Source of the DNA: Odontesthes bonariensis
Taxonomy: Eukaryota > Chordata > Actinopteri > Atheriniformes > Atherinopsidae
DNA length: 64,000 nt
Reading direction: 5' to 3'
Assembly: GCF_027942865.1 (NCBI RefSeq)
Contig: NC_134515.1
Location: forward strand, 25,008,227 to 25,072,226
The notes under the pieces are model-generated. The model searched no databases. It had not been told where the DNA came from and saw only the letters and a list, made by a program, of their open reading frames with translations. This document shows positions 1 through 18,269 of this stretch, in pieces. Within the stretch, counting starts at the first letter, position 1; each line of letters starts with the position of its first letter. A program made the position numbers and the translations under genes.

Positions 1-6721
<6,721 letters not shown>

Positions 6722-7370
6722 AGGCTCAACTAGCACCGTCCCTCGTCTTCCTCCTCCAAAATATACGAATGCAAGCATTCAGTGGGCCCAAATTCTCTAC
6801 GTAAAGATTTTAGCTAGCATAGACCAACAGATACACATGGAATCACACACAGACCCACTCTAAACATCATCATTTAATGAATTGAGGAGAGAGGGAAGTG
6901 CTGAAGAAACAGCCTCTGAGATTAACCATGGAAGGGATCGGGTGAAAACGGATTGCAGTTGGATGTAGACATGAGTGGGTCAGCATATGGTACATAATCT
7001 CATGTATTTAGACATATGTAGAGGCTGCGTGTTGGCATTGTATTCGATGTAATTTGTAAATATATGCACGCACACCTACCTAAGACAACCATGAATGGAC
7101 TTTGAAGGAAGCTCGGGACGTATGCGTCTCTTGATTTTGGGTTCTGTCACATGAAGGATGCCTTTTTCAGGTCTGCCTGGTTTTTTGGTGAAGAGGACTC
7201 TATTTTTTTCTTTTTTTTTAAGCTTATCTGCCTTAAGTGGAAACAAAGCCTGGACTAAGATCCTGCACAACTTCACCTTCCTCTGGTTATCATGAAGCCG
7301 TTTGAAGTCGTCCATCTAGTTGCACAGTAGCTGATTTTGCATTGTCTTAAATGATAATGGGGTAGAAATG

Positions 7371-7404
<34 letters not shown>

Positions 7405-7790
7405 CTCCTTTCCTGAGGTCTTTTAATCGTCATTATTTTGGGGTAATTTTGGATGAATTATAGCCTGTCTGAAAGCTAGCATGAGTGATGATTGATATCT
7501 GCACAGTTAAGCAGAAGCAAAGGTTTTCGACAGTCTGCCCATTGGTCTCATCGCTCTGAGTAAGCTGATTTGTTGATGCCCACGCACCCTTCAGTCCTCA
7601 CCGTCAGTTGGTTATTGTGAGCTGGGTGTTTGGCAAGTGTCTTAAATATTTTAAATGATTTGGAAACTAATTTTGTTTTTATCCTGTCACTTTGAGGAGG
7701 TTTTATTTTGAACTTGGTGAGAAAGTTGTCAATGCGATGTTTTAATAAAATTTAAGTTAAATTCCTTTGCCAAAGTAGACTGTCTGCATC
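6722..7790 (+). other. raf1: raf1 3' UTR
   Basis: Noncoding sequence after the raf1 stop codon, with a T-run of about 30 bases at 7374-7404. A canonical AATAAA at 7744-7749 is the only good poly(A) signal here, so the UTR is about 1.05 kb. The exact cleavage site is inferred. Confidence 0.75.
7744..7749 (+). terminator. raf1 poly(A) signal AATAAA
   Basis: Canonical hexamer about 1.02 kb after the raf1 stop, followed by T/G-rich sequence typical of a downstream element. Confidence 0.7.
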
Positions 7791-8600
7791 ATGTTTGTTC
7801 TTCACATTGTTTGGCCGACATTTGTCACGTTGACCATGCACTGTAGGTCACTTTAACTCCATTTTCAATGCAGCTGTGCTCCGCCTCCTGCTTTCTGACG
7901 GTGAACTACAGCACATGTGCAAGACTTTGAAACAGGGTGTAATGTTTGCCGTAGCAGTGGCAACGTGGTGTAACCTCACAGGGGATCCAGTCCAGACACG
8001 CCACCAAGGGATTCCACCATTGGCTGATGCCGCTGTGTACTTCGTAGCCTCTGGCAAGCTCAGTGGAACAACAATCATTCAGCAAGGGAGTGACACTTGG
8101 TGGAAGGGGAGAGGACAGTTGTGTATGATTTAGAATAAACATCCAACGTTCAGATCCTGCAGGGCAGCAGTATTCCATGTTCAGATTCACAGTAAATAGA
8201 GGACTGTTGTGGTGGTCTAAATATGGGAATACGCGTTCATTATTTATTCTGTTTTATGGCCCCGAGGTATTTTTGAGCTCTCTTCAGTTTTGTTCCTTAA
8301 AAACCCGCCCACACAGATGAAGCAGGCCTGGTGTCATGAAAAGTGTAGCGACACACAATAAGAGCAAAGTCTTAGTCGACCACTGATCGGCTATTTTTAC
8401 AACAGCTCTGTTCTATGTGGTTATCTGTTCTATATCTGCATCCTGACAAACTCTGTGCCCCACTTCTGTGGCATGCAACAGCTCCATCTCGTGGTTCTTT
8501 CCTGTGATGAAGATGGAGCAGAGTCTTTTGAATCGATCTAAAACGGGTTGAATATGATTTCCACACGATATTCAAACTATTAGTTTAAAATGATGGCTTG
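7791..8600. other. Intergenic stretch, nothing recognised
   Basis: No exon-like segment, RNA gene or clear repeat structure seen. Short open frames overlap on both strands at 7848-8190 but match nothing I recognise and have no splice context. Confidence 0.4.
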
Positions 8601-8890
8601 GCAGAAGCATTCAAGCTCCACCTGTCTTCAGGATTGGGTCCTTGTCGGGACATTTTAGGACTTTGTCCTGGGGCCGGTTGTGTTTTTCTTGGTGGTATTC
8701 ATCTTGATGGTTATTGAAAATGAGCATTGTTGAAAAAAGCGCTCACTTGGGATTGCTCGGTATTTTTCCGCCTCCATCTTCCCTTCTATTCTGACTCCTT
8801 TCCAACATCCTCACAGCATGATGCTTCCATCACCGTGTTTGTCTGTTGGGAAAGTGGGATAACGTGAGCCACGCTTTTGCCCTGGTCAAT
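8600..8890 (-). mobile_element. Tc1-like transposase scrap
   Basis: Near 8810-8850 the sequence CACAGCATGATGCTTCCATCACC resembles the reverse complement of the conserved Tc1 transposase stretch encoding GGGSIMLW. The frame is destroyed, so only a short degenerate relic is claimed. Boundaries are approximate. Confidence 0.4.
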
Positions 8891-9111
8891 CAAACGGGAA
8901 AATAAAAGTCCACTTATTTATGAGGACGGTTCACGTCTTCTGTGCCCGTAAGCATTTAAAACCAATTTATCGAACTGTTGTGCTTGTAGAATAATTAGGA
9001 CATTTGTCCCAAAAAATATGGAGAACCAATGTTGCTTACTAATGTCAAAATTACAGTCTTTAAGTAAAATGTGTCAATTTTTAAGATGGTTTCTGACTTC
9101 ATCATCATTAT

Positions 9112-11622
9112 TGAGTTAATAATAATAATAATAATATATTTTATTTATAAAACACTTTACATCAATTTAATGACCTCAAGAGTGCTACATTTTAAAACTA
9201 GCAAAAAAAAAACAGTAAAATAATATTAAGATAATTCAGGCAAACTAAAGGCTTTTCTAAAAAGGTGAGTTTTCAGGCCTTTTTTTAAAAGAATCCACAG
9301 TCTGTGGTGCCCTTAGATGGTCGGGGAGAGCATTCCACAGACTGGGTGCAGCTGAGCTGAAGACCTGGTCGCCCATAGACCTGAGCCTTGTCCTTTGGAG
9401 CTGGAGGAGATTGGCCTGTCCAGAGCGGAGATGACGTGAGGAAGAATGGGGGGGCGATGAGTTCTTTGATGTAGGGGGGGGGCAGTGCCATGGAGGCACT
9501 GGTGGGACAGAAGGGAAATCTTGAATTCGATCCTGTACTGGACAGGAAGCCAATGGAGGGATTTGAGGATGGGTGTGATGTGGTGGTATTTCCGCCCCCC
9601 CATCAGGATCCTGGCAGCACAGTTCTGAATATACTGCAGCTGCTGGAGGTTCTTGCTGGGGATCCCGATGAGGAGTGCGTTGCAGTAGTCCAGCCTGGAG
9701 GAGACAAAGGCGTGGACAAGTTTTTCGGAATCAGGGAGAGTGAGTATGGGGCGGAGTTTGGCAAGATATTCCATGCCGGCTGATGACACGACCAAGGGGG
9801 AGCATGTACAGTGTGAAGAGGGTGGGGCCAAGGACAGAGCCTTGAGGGACACCACAGGTAACGGAGTGCATGTCTGAATTTGCACCTCCCAGGGATACAT
9901 ATTCTGTTCTGTCAGTGAGATATGATGTGAACCAAGCCAGGGTAGTGTCAGAAAGTCCGATGGAGGAGTGGAGGCGGTGTAGAAGGATGTGGTGATCGAT
10001 GGTGTCGAAAGCTGCGGTGAGGTCAAGAAGGATGAGAAGTGATGGAGAGCCAGCGTCAGCGGTCAGCAGCAGGTCATTGGTAACCCTGACCAGAGTGGTT
10101 TCTGTACTGTGGCCAGAGCGGAAACCAGACTGGAACTTCTCATACAAGCTGTTAGTGGTGAGGTGGTTGTGAAGTTGAGCAGAAACTACCTTTTCCAACA
10201 CCTTTGATAGGAAAGGTAGGTTGGAGATGAGGCGGTAGTTGACAGGTGTTTCTGGGTCCAGGCTGGGCTTTTTGAGTAGTGGCTTGATGACAGCAGTTTT
10301 CAGGGACGTGGGAACATGGCCGGACCGGAGGGACTGATTGATGATTTTGGTGATCATTGGACTTATTGCAGAGGAGTGACTTTTAATAAGTACTTAGGGA
10401 AATGGGTCCAGGGCACAGGTGGAGGGCTTCATCTTCCTCAGAATGACTTCGATGTCATGCTGTGTGGTGTCAGTGAAACAGCAGAGGAGTTTAGTAGTCT
10501 CGGACTGAGGGTCTGAGGGAGCAGAGAGAGCGGGGGGGCTGGAAGGAGGGGAGGGTGGGGAGGCGGGGGTGCTAGAGAGAACGGAGTGGATGTTGTCTAC
10601 TTTAGACTCTAAAAAGGAGATGAAGCTGTTGCACCGCTCCTGCGTGCTATCTGAGTGTAGGGGGGGGTTGAGGTTTGAGGAGGTGATTTAAGGTTGAGAA
10701 AAGTTGCTTGGAATTACCAGGGCTATTGTTGATTATATGGGAGTAGAACCAGGACCGAGTGTCACTGAGAGACTTGCTGTAGGCCTTCTGTTGTTCGCGG
10801 TAGGCCAGCTTGTGAGCAGCAAGCCCGGAGTCCTGGAAACGCCGTTCAAGGACACGCCCCGTTCTTTTTAACAAGCGTAGCTCACTGGTATACCAGGGGG
10901 CTGTACGTGTGAAGGGGACAGTTCTAGGCTTGAGTGGCGCATGACGGTCCAGGAAGGTGCTGAGTGATGAATTGTAGAAATCCACAGATTTTGTGACTGA
11001 AGGGGGGTTGGCAGTGGAGAGATGTTGGAGGTCAGTAGTCAGGGTGACTGGGTTGATGTTGATGTTTTTAAAGTTCCTCAAACTGATTTGTCTGCTGGGC
11101 TTATTGAGGGGGGATGGGGTGGGTAGCTCCATTGAGATGGCTTTGTGGTCAGACACGCCCAGATCGTGCACGAGAGATTGCTGATGGAGGTGGAGTTGGT
11201 GATCAGCAAATCAAGGGTGTGGCCTCTTGAGTGTGTTGGGACATTGATGTGTTGGGTGAGGTTGAGACTGTCAATTAGATTGAGGAGTTCAGCTACAGAG
11301 TAGGAAGGGGGGTTGTTAACATGAATATTAAAATCACCAAGTATGATGATTTTCCCTGAGGTTGTGCAGAGTGTTGTAAGGAGGTCATGTATTTCAGGGA
11401 TGAAGGCTGGGTTGGGTTTGGGGGGGCGGTATATCAGGAGAACTGTAGTGGAAAGTGGTGGTTTGCATTTAAACCCAAGGCATTCAAAAGAGGAGAGTAC
11501 AGGCAGGGACAGGGGGGACAACTCAGTCTCCCCGGTGCACTACGGCAAGGCCACCACCACAGCCAGTGGTCCGGGCTTTGCTGAGGTAGGTGTAGCCAGG
11601 GGGACAGGCTTCATTTAGACTT
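9112..11622 (-). mobile_element. L2-type (CR1/L2/Maui-like) non-LTR retrotransposon, 5'-truncated and inactive
   Basis: Reads right to left. From about 11620 down come endonuclease fragments (PPGYTYL, ILGDFNIHVNN, then GVSDHKA in another frame), a linker, reverse transcriptase with YRLISNLPF, LDLTAAFDTIDH (motif A) and GVPQGSVLGP (motif B), the C-terminal SSRLDYCNALL and LHWLPV blocks, and a short 3' UTR ending in an (ATT)n tail at 9118-9138. Breaks seen: a frameshift near 11165 between the two endonuclease pieces; a TAA stop at 10394-10396 just after DPFP; and an internal deletion near 9770 that joins the region after motif B directly to the C-terminal part, removing the YADD box. Endonuclease remnants start mid-domain, so the copy is 5'-truncated. 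It cannot mobilise itself. Confidence 0.9.
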
Positions 11623-11639
11623 GTTAGTTAACAAAGGCA

Positions 11640-14600
11640 AAAAAAAAAATAAAAAATCAACCTTTAAAATAAAATCGTACGTCTGTTTTCTTCTGTTGAA
11701 TGTGGGCCGTTTGATGAAACTGTTTGTTTGCTTCTTTTGTCCATTTAGGATTACTTGGGACAACTTATGGACAGAGAACCTTTTACCAGAGTTGGGACAT
11801 GGCCTTTCTGTGTGTGAGTTAGTTTGATGAAGAATGTGTTTGTATAAATCCCTTTGTGTTCAAGCGGAACGTTAATCGGTAGTTGCGTATTTGCTCCAAC
11901 AGGAATGGTCAAACATTAACGCTCTTGTCAAGCACAACCTGCTCTGGGAACTTCTCCTTTTACTTTTAAACCTACTTCCCCTCTTCACTGACATTCAGTC
12001 TGTCTCGTAGTTCCCCCCCCACAAACTTAAAGGACCTCACCTCTGAGTCGGACAATTGCTATGTTGCTTTCTTAAGATAATCCAAGGAAGCTGAATCTAT
12101 ATTTTTCTTTATTTTACACTGCCTTGCCATCAGTTGCCACCACTGGTTTCCACTGTGACATAAACTGTCCACATAAGATTTGATGCAAATAGGTAGGTGT
12201 GTGGCTTTCCTAATTGTTTGGACTCGAGTCACACTGTGGAGGCATTTGTAAGTATCATAGATGAATACCTGAAACCTACCGCGTATAAATGGGATATTTC
12301 CGTCTTTTTATTTTTTGATTAATAAATATAGCCCTCCAAAAATCTTCGACAGACATGAAAAACAGTATTAGGTTTTTAAGCATTCGTGCAGTAGGTTGAA
12401 TCCGACAGTTCTGCGACATCTTTTGAAACATGATCAGAATAATTCTAATGAGCATCCTTTCGTTTCAGTTGATTTCTTGATAGTGCTCATAGAAATCTAA
12501 TAGTTGTTTTTTTTCTTGGTGTATTACAAGCTAAACTGACAGTCACTGATCTAATCTTGACCAATACTTTTTATTTCGTGCACCATTCTTTTTAGGTCGA
12601 ACTCTAATCCCAAAATCTATTCATAATCACGCAAGTCAAATACATGTAGGACAGCAAAGAGCAAGTATGAGGGAACAAGAACTACATATACTTAAAAATA
12701 TACATGTATTGTGGTGAAGTGCATTATTTAGGTGAGCACTAATCATTTTTCAGCACTTATAGCACTGAGGTGAGACATTTTCTGGGGTAAGTGTGTGAGT
12801 GAGACAGACACAGAGACGATGCTTCTCTCTGATGTTTTTAATCACATGATGGACTCCACGGGAGGAGGGAGACACATTGTCCTCTATCATTTATTTGATG
12901 CAATATGACAAACACAACCCCGAGACATGATGCACTAGTCTATGAGAAGCCATCTACTGCCTCACTCCTCTAGGGCCCTCAGTTCGTACTTGGAAATAAA
13001 AAGCCACTAATTATATCCGTGTCAGAATGAATTTGTCATATTCCTGCATTAATGCCACGCCTTCATCCACAGGGCCGTAACTGGAATCTACAAAGAAATA
13101 CTTAAAAGGGCTGGTGATGGTCATGTCAGTGGTTGTGTGGATTCTGAAAAAGAAATGGCACGCTCATGTGGTTGAATCTGTAACCATAGTAACACCATGT
13201 GTGTCAGTCCACCACCAGATGGCAACAAAAGCTCTGCATTTGTCCCTGGTTTTCTACAGTATTTAGTGATGAAAGTAGTCTATTATTATTGATCATGTTT
13301 GTTTTTGAGCAGGTATTGCTTGAGTATTGATTGATAAACTGACCAAAAACGTTTCTTCTGATTGATTAGTTTTAGTCAACGGATGTAGTGCTTCAGTGTA
13401 GATAGACGGCTACATGACAGCTTAACATGTATTTTTGAAGAGTATATTGTTGGATTTTTCACTTTTGATCAAAGGGAATTTGACATTTAAAATTGTAATT
13501 ACTGGGAAGTTGAGATAAGTATTTGCCTCTTGTCTGATATGGCTGCATATGATAAACGTGTTATTGTTATGTAGGAGTCTTACTTCCGTTTTAGCCTTAT
13601 GTCATTATTTTGTTTCAATTTTATGCCTGAATGAGCTGTCAGTATCAAATATAAACCGTGTTATGCTATGTGGTGATGTTATGTGCATTCATTGACTTTC
13701 AGAGATGTCTACATTTATCAAAGGTGATCTTTACACTCCCCATCGCTGGGGGATGGAAGTGCTTGTGTTCTGCTGTGATCCAGCAGATGGTCAGCATTGT
13801 TGGTCCCCGCAGGGCAGAGTTGGTTGCACGTTGCACTGCAGCAGCTTGGCAGACGGCCGGAAGGGGTCTAGACGTAACCTCTTCAGCTGGAACTTCTAGA
13901 TCCCTCTTTGCTCGGAGCTCTTCTGTACATTTATTTTCTTCAAGGTCAGGCCAGTCTGCTTGTTATAAGGAAGAAACATCAGCACCATCTGGAAGTCTGA
14001 CAAACACATCTTGCTGAACAGATTATATCTGTGGGAGATGTTTGCTGATTGTTGATGCACCATTAGAATGAACTGGTTGAAACAATGTGGACATTTTCTA
14101 AGATAAATAGCAGAGAAGATATTATAGTTCACTTAGCTAAAAGTCCAACATAAAAGTTGGACTTTTATGCAAAGATATGTTCCCATTGTAACACAACAGG
14201 GCTTCTTCAGTCATGCAGTTATCATCTGTAGGCAGAATTGCCAGATCTGACCAAACCTCATGTCATAATTAACAAGAAAATCAGGCATCATATCAGTGAA
14301 AATAATATACAAGAAATATAGATCTTACATATTGACCAAGAAACATTTTCTTTGATTTTTGGTTTCATTAATACAGTTAGATGCACTTCAAATGTTATAC
14401 CCTTAGTGTAAACCTTGTGTTATCAAGGATAAATGCTAATTTGAAGAAGTATAGACACCAATATGACTTTATGACATCCCAACTGATTTGTTGGCCACTC
14501 ATGGTCTAATGAAATGTACAGAAATCCACTTATAAGAAGTCATAAGGAAAATGTTTTCATACCATATGTATGGATTCACCAAAACACAACACATGCATAT

Positions 14601-15076
14601 TACATAAACAACATTGGTATATTATGTGCACCCTTTAATTCTGTACCCTCAAACAGGACTGAAGGGCATCTTTAAAGTTGAAGGGAAATGAAAATTGCTA
14701 ACAATGTAGTTAGTTGCAATTAAAAAAAAAACAGAAAATATAAACTACAGTTAATGTCATACAGGGAAGACATGAATCGATACTGATATCTACATGGTGA
14801 TATAAATGTGACAAACAAAAATCTCCAGCAACAGCTTTCTGGACATTATTTACCCACTATAATCACTTTATATAAGGAGCAAATGCAGCAAAGCATTAAA
14901 ACAATTGAATTAATGAGAATTATTGGCAAATGTAATGATTATATAGATATCCGATGGTAAACTGAAAAATGCACTTCTATTTAACCAATAAAAAAAAAAC
15001 AACATTATACCTTCTCTAACTGAGCCCTCCAAAACAGTGAGCAGAGTGCAGAGGAACAGCAATAGATAAAGATATA
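11640..15076. other. Intergenic stretch without recognised genes
   Basis: AT-rich sequence with scattered short open frames only. No exon with good splice sites and no known protein motif. A small perfect hairpin lies at 14138-14167 and is listed separately. Confidence 0.4.
14138..14167. repeat. Perfect 12-bp-arm inverted repeat (hairpin)
   Basis: TAAAAGTCCAAC, a 6-base loop, then GTTGGACTTTTA. The arms are perfectly complementary. No gene context; it could be chance or a repeat relic. Confidence 0.6.
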
Positions 15077-15081
15077 ACAAG

Positions 15082-15544
15082 TGTCAGGTCTCGGGGTAGG
15101 GGGGTGAAGGTGGGAAGGTAGGACACGGATGCGGACTTCAAAAAACAAAGGCTTGATTTATTAAACAAAGAAACAAAGTACAAACCAAAGGCGCGGCAAA
15201 GCCCGATTCAAAAACTAAACTGTGAAAATACTAGAAAAACAAAACAAGGACTAAACATGGCAAAGATTAATAAATACTTAACTTGGTCAAAGATATGTTG
15301 TAGCATGGCATGAAGGGTCAGACACAAACAAGGAACCAACAAACAGACAGGGGAGACTGGAAACTAAATAGGGAGTGAGAGTGATTGGGGAGTGAGTGCA
15401 GCTGAGGGAAAAAACACAGGTGAAGTGAGTGAACTAATAAACAGAGTGCAGGGAAACTAAGGCATGACAAAAACTAAAGATGGACTGAAAACAAAAGCAT
15501 AACCTAAACATGAAAACTAAAAACAAGAGTCTCTGGGCGTGACA
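15082..15544 (-). mobile_element. Solo LTR (Gypsy-like by appearance)
   Basis: 463-bp unit that begins TGTCA and ends TGACA (TG...CA ends), flanked by the same 5-bp target duplication ACAAG at 15077-15081 and 15545-15549. On the minus strand an AATAAA (plus-strand TTTATT 15157-15162) lies about 75 bp from the 3' end, as in an LTR R region. No internal gag/pol sequence lies next to it, so this is a solo LTR left by recombination between two LTRs. The superfamily is an inference. Confidence 0.8.
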
Positions 15545-15631
15545 ACAAGTGTTGAACTGACTTGGTCAGAAGCTGTGGGAAGGTTTGGTCAATATAATTT
15601 CATGGCCAGTATGGCTAATAAACAGCACTTG

Positions 15632-17260
15632 GATGCACATCTCTAAAAAAAGTTGAGATGATATGTGAAATGTAAATGAAAAACAGAAAGCAATTATTTT
15701 CAAATCTCATGAACAAATATCTTATCAAAAATATATCATGTCCAATATATCTTATCTTATCTTATCAAAACACAGAAAGCAGAAAGTTTACTACTTCACG
15801 AAAAATAATAAATAGTCTTGAAATGAATGGCAGTAATATGTCTCAAGACAGTTGGGAAAGGGCCCCTCGTTTATCACAGTGTAGCATCCCCTCGTATTTT
15901 AACAATAGTAAGGAAGTATGGGGGAGGAATGTTGTCGCATTCTAGCTTATCCACAGTCTTGGGTCTTCTTTGCTGTAATCTGCATTTCATGATGCACCAT
16001 ATGTTTTCAGTTGGTAGAAGGTTTGAATTGCAGGCAGGTTATCCCAACATCTAGACTCTTCTGCTGTGAAGCCATTTTGTTGTAATCATACAGTATGTGG
16101 CTTAGCTTTGATTGTGGAGACCTTGCAGAGACGTTGTCTGTATGGGAGCAAATGTTTCTTTAAAACCTGTATATGCCTCTCAGCATTGATGATGCCTTTC
16201 CAGGTGTACAAGTTGCCAGTTCCATAGGTACTAATGTATCCCCATACTATCAAAGATGTAAACTTTTGAATTGAGTGCTGATAACAAACCACCTCTCCTC
16301 TTTAGTGAGGATGGCATTGGTGTCCATGACTTTGCCTGACCTTAAAACACCACTATGCCTCGGACCAAATTAAATGAGCTTTGGCCCTAAAGGAAATGAA
16401 TCATGGATCTGGATAATGTTCGTACAGCTTCTTCTTTGCACGATGGAGCTTTAACCTGCATTTGTGGATGGCACAGTGAACTGTGTTTACAGACATTTCT
16501 GGAAGTGTTTTAGAGCCCATGCAGTGGTTTCCATGGCAGAGTCATGCCTGTTTTTAATATAGTGCTGCTGATGATAAGAGGACCACGGTCATTTAATGTA
16601 CTTTTTAAAAATGTTTTATTTTATTATAATTTTTGGGACTTTTTTATGCCTTCACTGTACATGACAGCGGAGAGAGACAGGAAGCAGGGGGCAGAGAGAG
16701 GGGGAACAACACGCAGGAAAAGGCCGTCCGATGCGGGACTCGAACCGGGGCCAGCCGCAGCGAGGACCTCAGCCTCCGCACATGGGACGTCCGCTGCACC
16801 CACCACGCCACAGGCCGCCCCATATGTACATTTTTGGCCTTGAATATTGCATCCAAATATATTTTTATGATATAGCATATTATGGATCACGTGATATCTC
16901 ATGGTTTCGCAATTTTACGTTGAGGAGCATTTTTCAGAAATCAAGCATCAGTCCATAGACACAATTCCTTACAGATTGCTGCCCATGCTTACTTACTCGG
17001 CCTCTTCATGATGCTCTTTTTCTCCTGTTGCAATCTGCATCCTCCAGCTGTTTCTTCTCAGTACCACTGTATACTACATAGTACCTATGTTGCTGCCATC
17101 AAAGTCAAGATGAGTTCATGTTTTGGTGAAATTGTTAAATGTCTGATTTTCAATAAATGGCATCTTTTCTATGTTCAAATGTGAGTTTGAAAATTGTTTC
17201 AGAGTTTCGCAAATCATCGCATTCTTTTTATGGTTTGCAATGTTATTGGAAATGGGATTT
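15632..17260 (-). mobile_element. Tc1/mariner-like transposon fossil, minus strand, split by a SINE
   Basis: Read on the minus strand, scattered open stretches resemble a Tc1-like transposase, for example VWGYISTYGTGNLYTWKG and INAERHIQVL in frame at 16292-16086. The A/T-rich ends contain AAAGTTGAGATG near 15650 and TTTGCGAAACTC-like sequence near 17205, both typical of the termini of this fish family. The frame is broken many times. A tRNA-derived SINE interrupts it at 16602-16823; transposon-like sequence resumes beyond (CAATTTTACGTTGAGGAGC at 16910-16928). It is the same family, or a close relative, as the fossil at 44540-46260 on the other strand. Confidence 0.75.
16602..16823 (-). mobile_element. 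tRNA-derived SINE nested in the Tc1-like fossil
   Basis: On the minus strand the head is tRNA-like, with a pol III A box TGGCGTGGTGG (plus-strand 16800-16810) and B box GGTTCGAGTCC (plus-strand 16736-16746) about 54 bp apart. A short body follows and ends in an A/T-rich tail at 16602-16640. ATGTAC flanks it on both sides (16596-16601 and 16824-16829), consistent with a target-site duplication. The promoter boxes look intact, so the insertion is younger than its host transposon. Confidence 0.82.
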
Positions 17261-17479
17261 TGCAGTTTCTGGTATGGGCAAGCAAGCATGCATTTTAGTA
17301 ATTGCAAAATAGGTTGAAATGAATGATTTTATTCAGAGTATAGGCTTGCAAAGGACGCCCTCAAGCTGCGGGGTGTCTCTGTTTTTGTCGTGTCTTCAGA
17401 GGCATCGCGGACAAATGACATGTCTGTCATTCCAGAGGAACTCCTCAGAGACTGGACTTTGCTGGAAGACAAGAGAACC

Positions 17480-18030
17480 ATTACTTTTCATGCGCACAAT
17501 GAATAATACCAGAATTCAGTTGAGTATAATATATAGAATCTGAAAAATTCAAAATATGGTTCAATGTTAAGCTCTCACAACTGTATCTATTCATTCGTAC
17601 TACTTTTGAATGTCTTGCTGGTTTTTCCTCAGTGTCCAGCGCTTCCAGCTGTTGCTCTTCAGTTGTCTCCAAATGAGCAGGCCTATTTACTTTGACAGAC
17701 TGGGCTATTGGCACCTGCTGGGCCCGAAACTGAGCCTGGTACTCAGGATTCACCAAAAAAGTCAGACCTCACAATCGCTTGGTGCTATTTTCTCTCCCTT
17801 TGTATCACTGTGCCAAGCGATTGAGAGGTCTGACTTTTTCCTGCACAACGATTTTGTGATGCAAATGTATTACTCTTTTGAACACATTTTGTTTTGAGAA
17901 GCAAAACACTTTATTTTTGCAACCCCAGCCAACTAGCCGGACTACCTTCGTCAAAACGCCAAAACGATATTGCTAATATGGGATGTCATACAGCTTCATG
18001 TCAAAAGAGGAGAACTAACCCTTTAAGACA
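17480..18030. repeat. Possible repeat segment of unknown class
   Basis: The sequence from a minus-strand open frame (17756-17481) through the hairpin to the AACTAACCCTTTAAG end at about 18013-18027 looks like an interspersed repeat rather than unique DNA. I cannot name a family and did not find both termini. Confidence 0.3.
17756..17839. repeat. Long near-perfect hairpin (27-bp arms, 30-base loop)
   Basis: Left arm 17756-17782 and right arm 17813-17839 are complementary over 27 positions with one A-A mismatch (17771 opposite 17824). The 30-base loop is unrelated sequence. The geometry resembles a microRNA precursor or a very short MITE. No flanking target-site duplication is obvious. Confidence 0.75.
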
Positions 18031-18269
18031 AACACCAAAGCAACAGGGACAAATTATCACAAAGCAATAATCTTTACAAAAGGAGGGGTATCTCTTCATG
18101 CATTGGAAACACCACAATACTTTCAGTGTAATGTGCAAACCCAGCAACTGAGCTGCTCTTCACTGGATTATATAACTGCTAAAGTGTGTAACATATCTAA
18201 GCATAAGTGTGTCCTTTTTAAATTGAATTGCTTTACCCATAACACATATCAGAACACAGACCACGCATA

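Noticed and set aside
9490..9783. Plus-strand open frames across the LINE at 9.5-11.6 kb
   Set aside because: Antisense shadows of the minus-strand reverse transcriptase and endonuclease.
13658..14017. 119-codon plus-strand frame between raf1 and syn2
   Set aside because: No recognisable domain, no splice-site pattern and no conserved-looking codon structure.
16730..16815. Possible functional tRNA gene
   Set aside because: It has A and B boxes but no clean cloverleaf or acceptor stem, and it continues into a SINE body and A/T tail.
16624..16902. Several overlapping open frames on both strands
   Set aside because: They lie in the GC-rich tRNA-SINE and have no protein relatives that I recognise.
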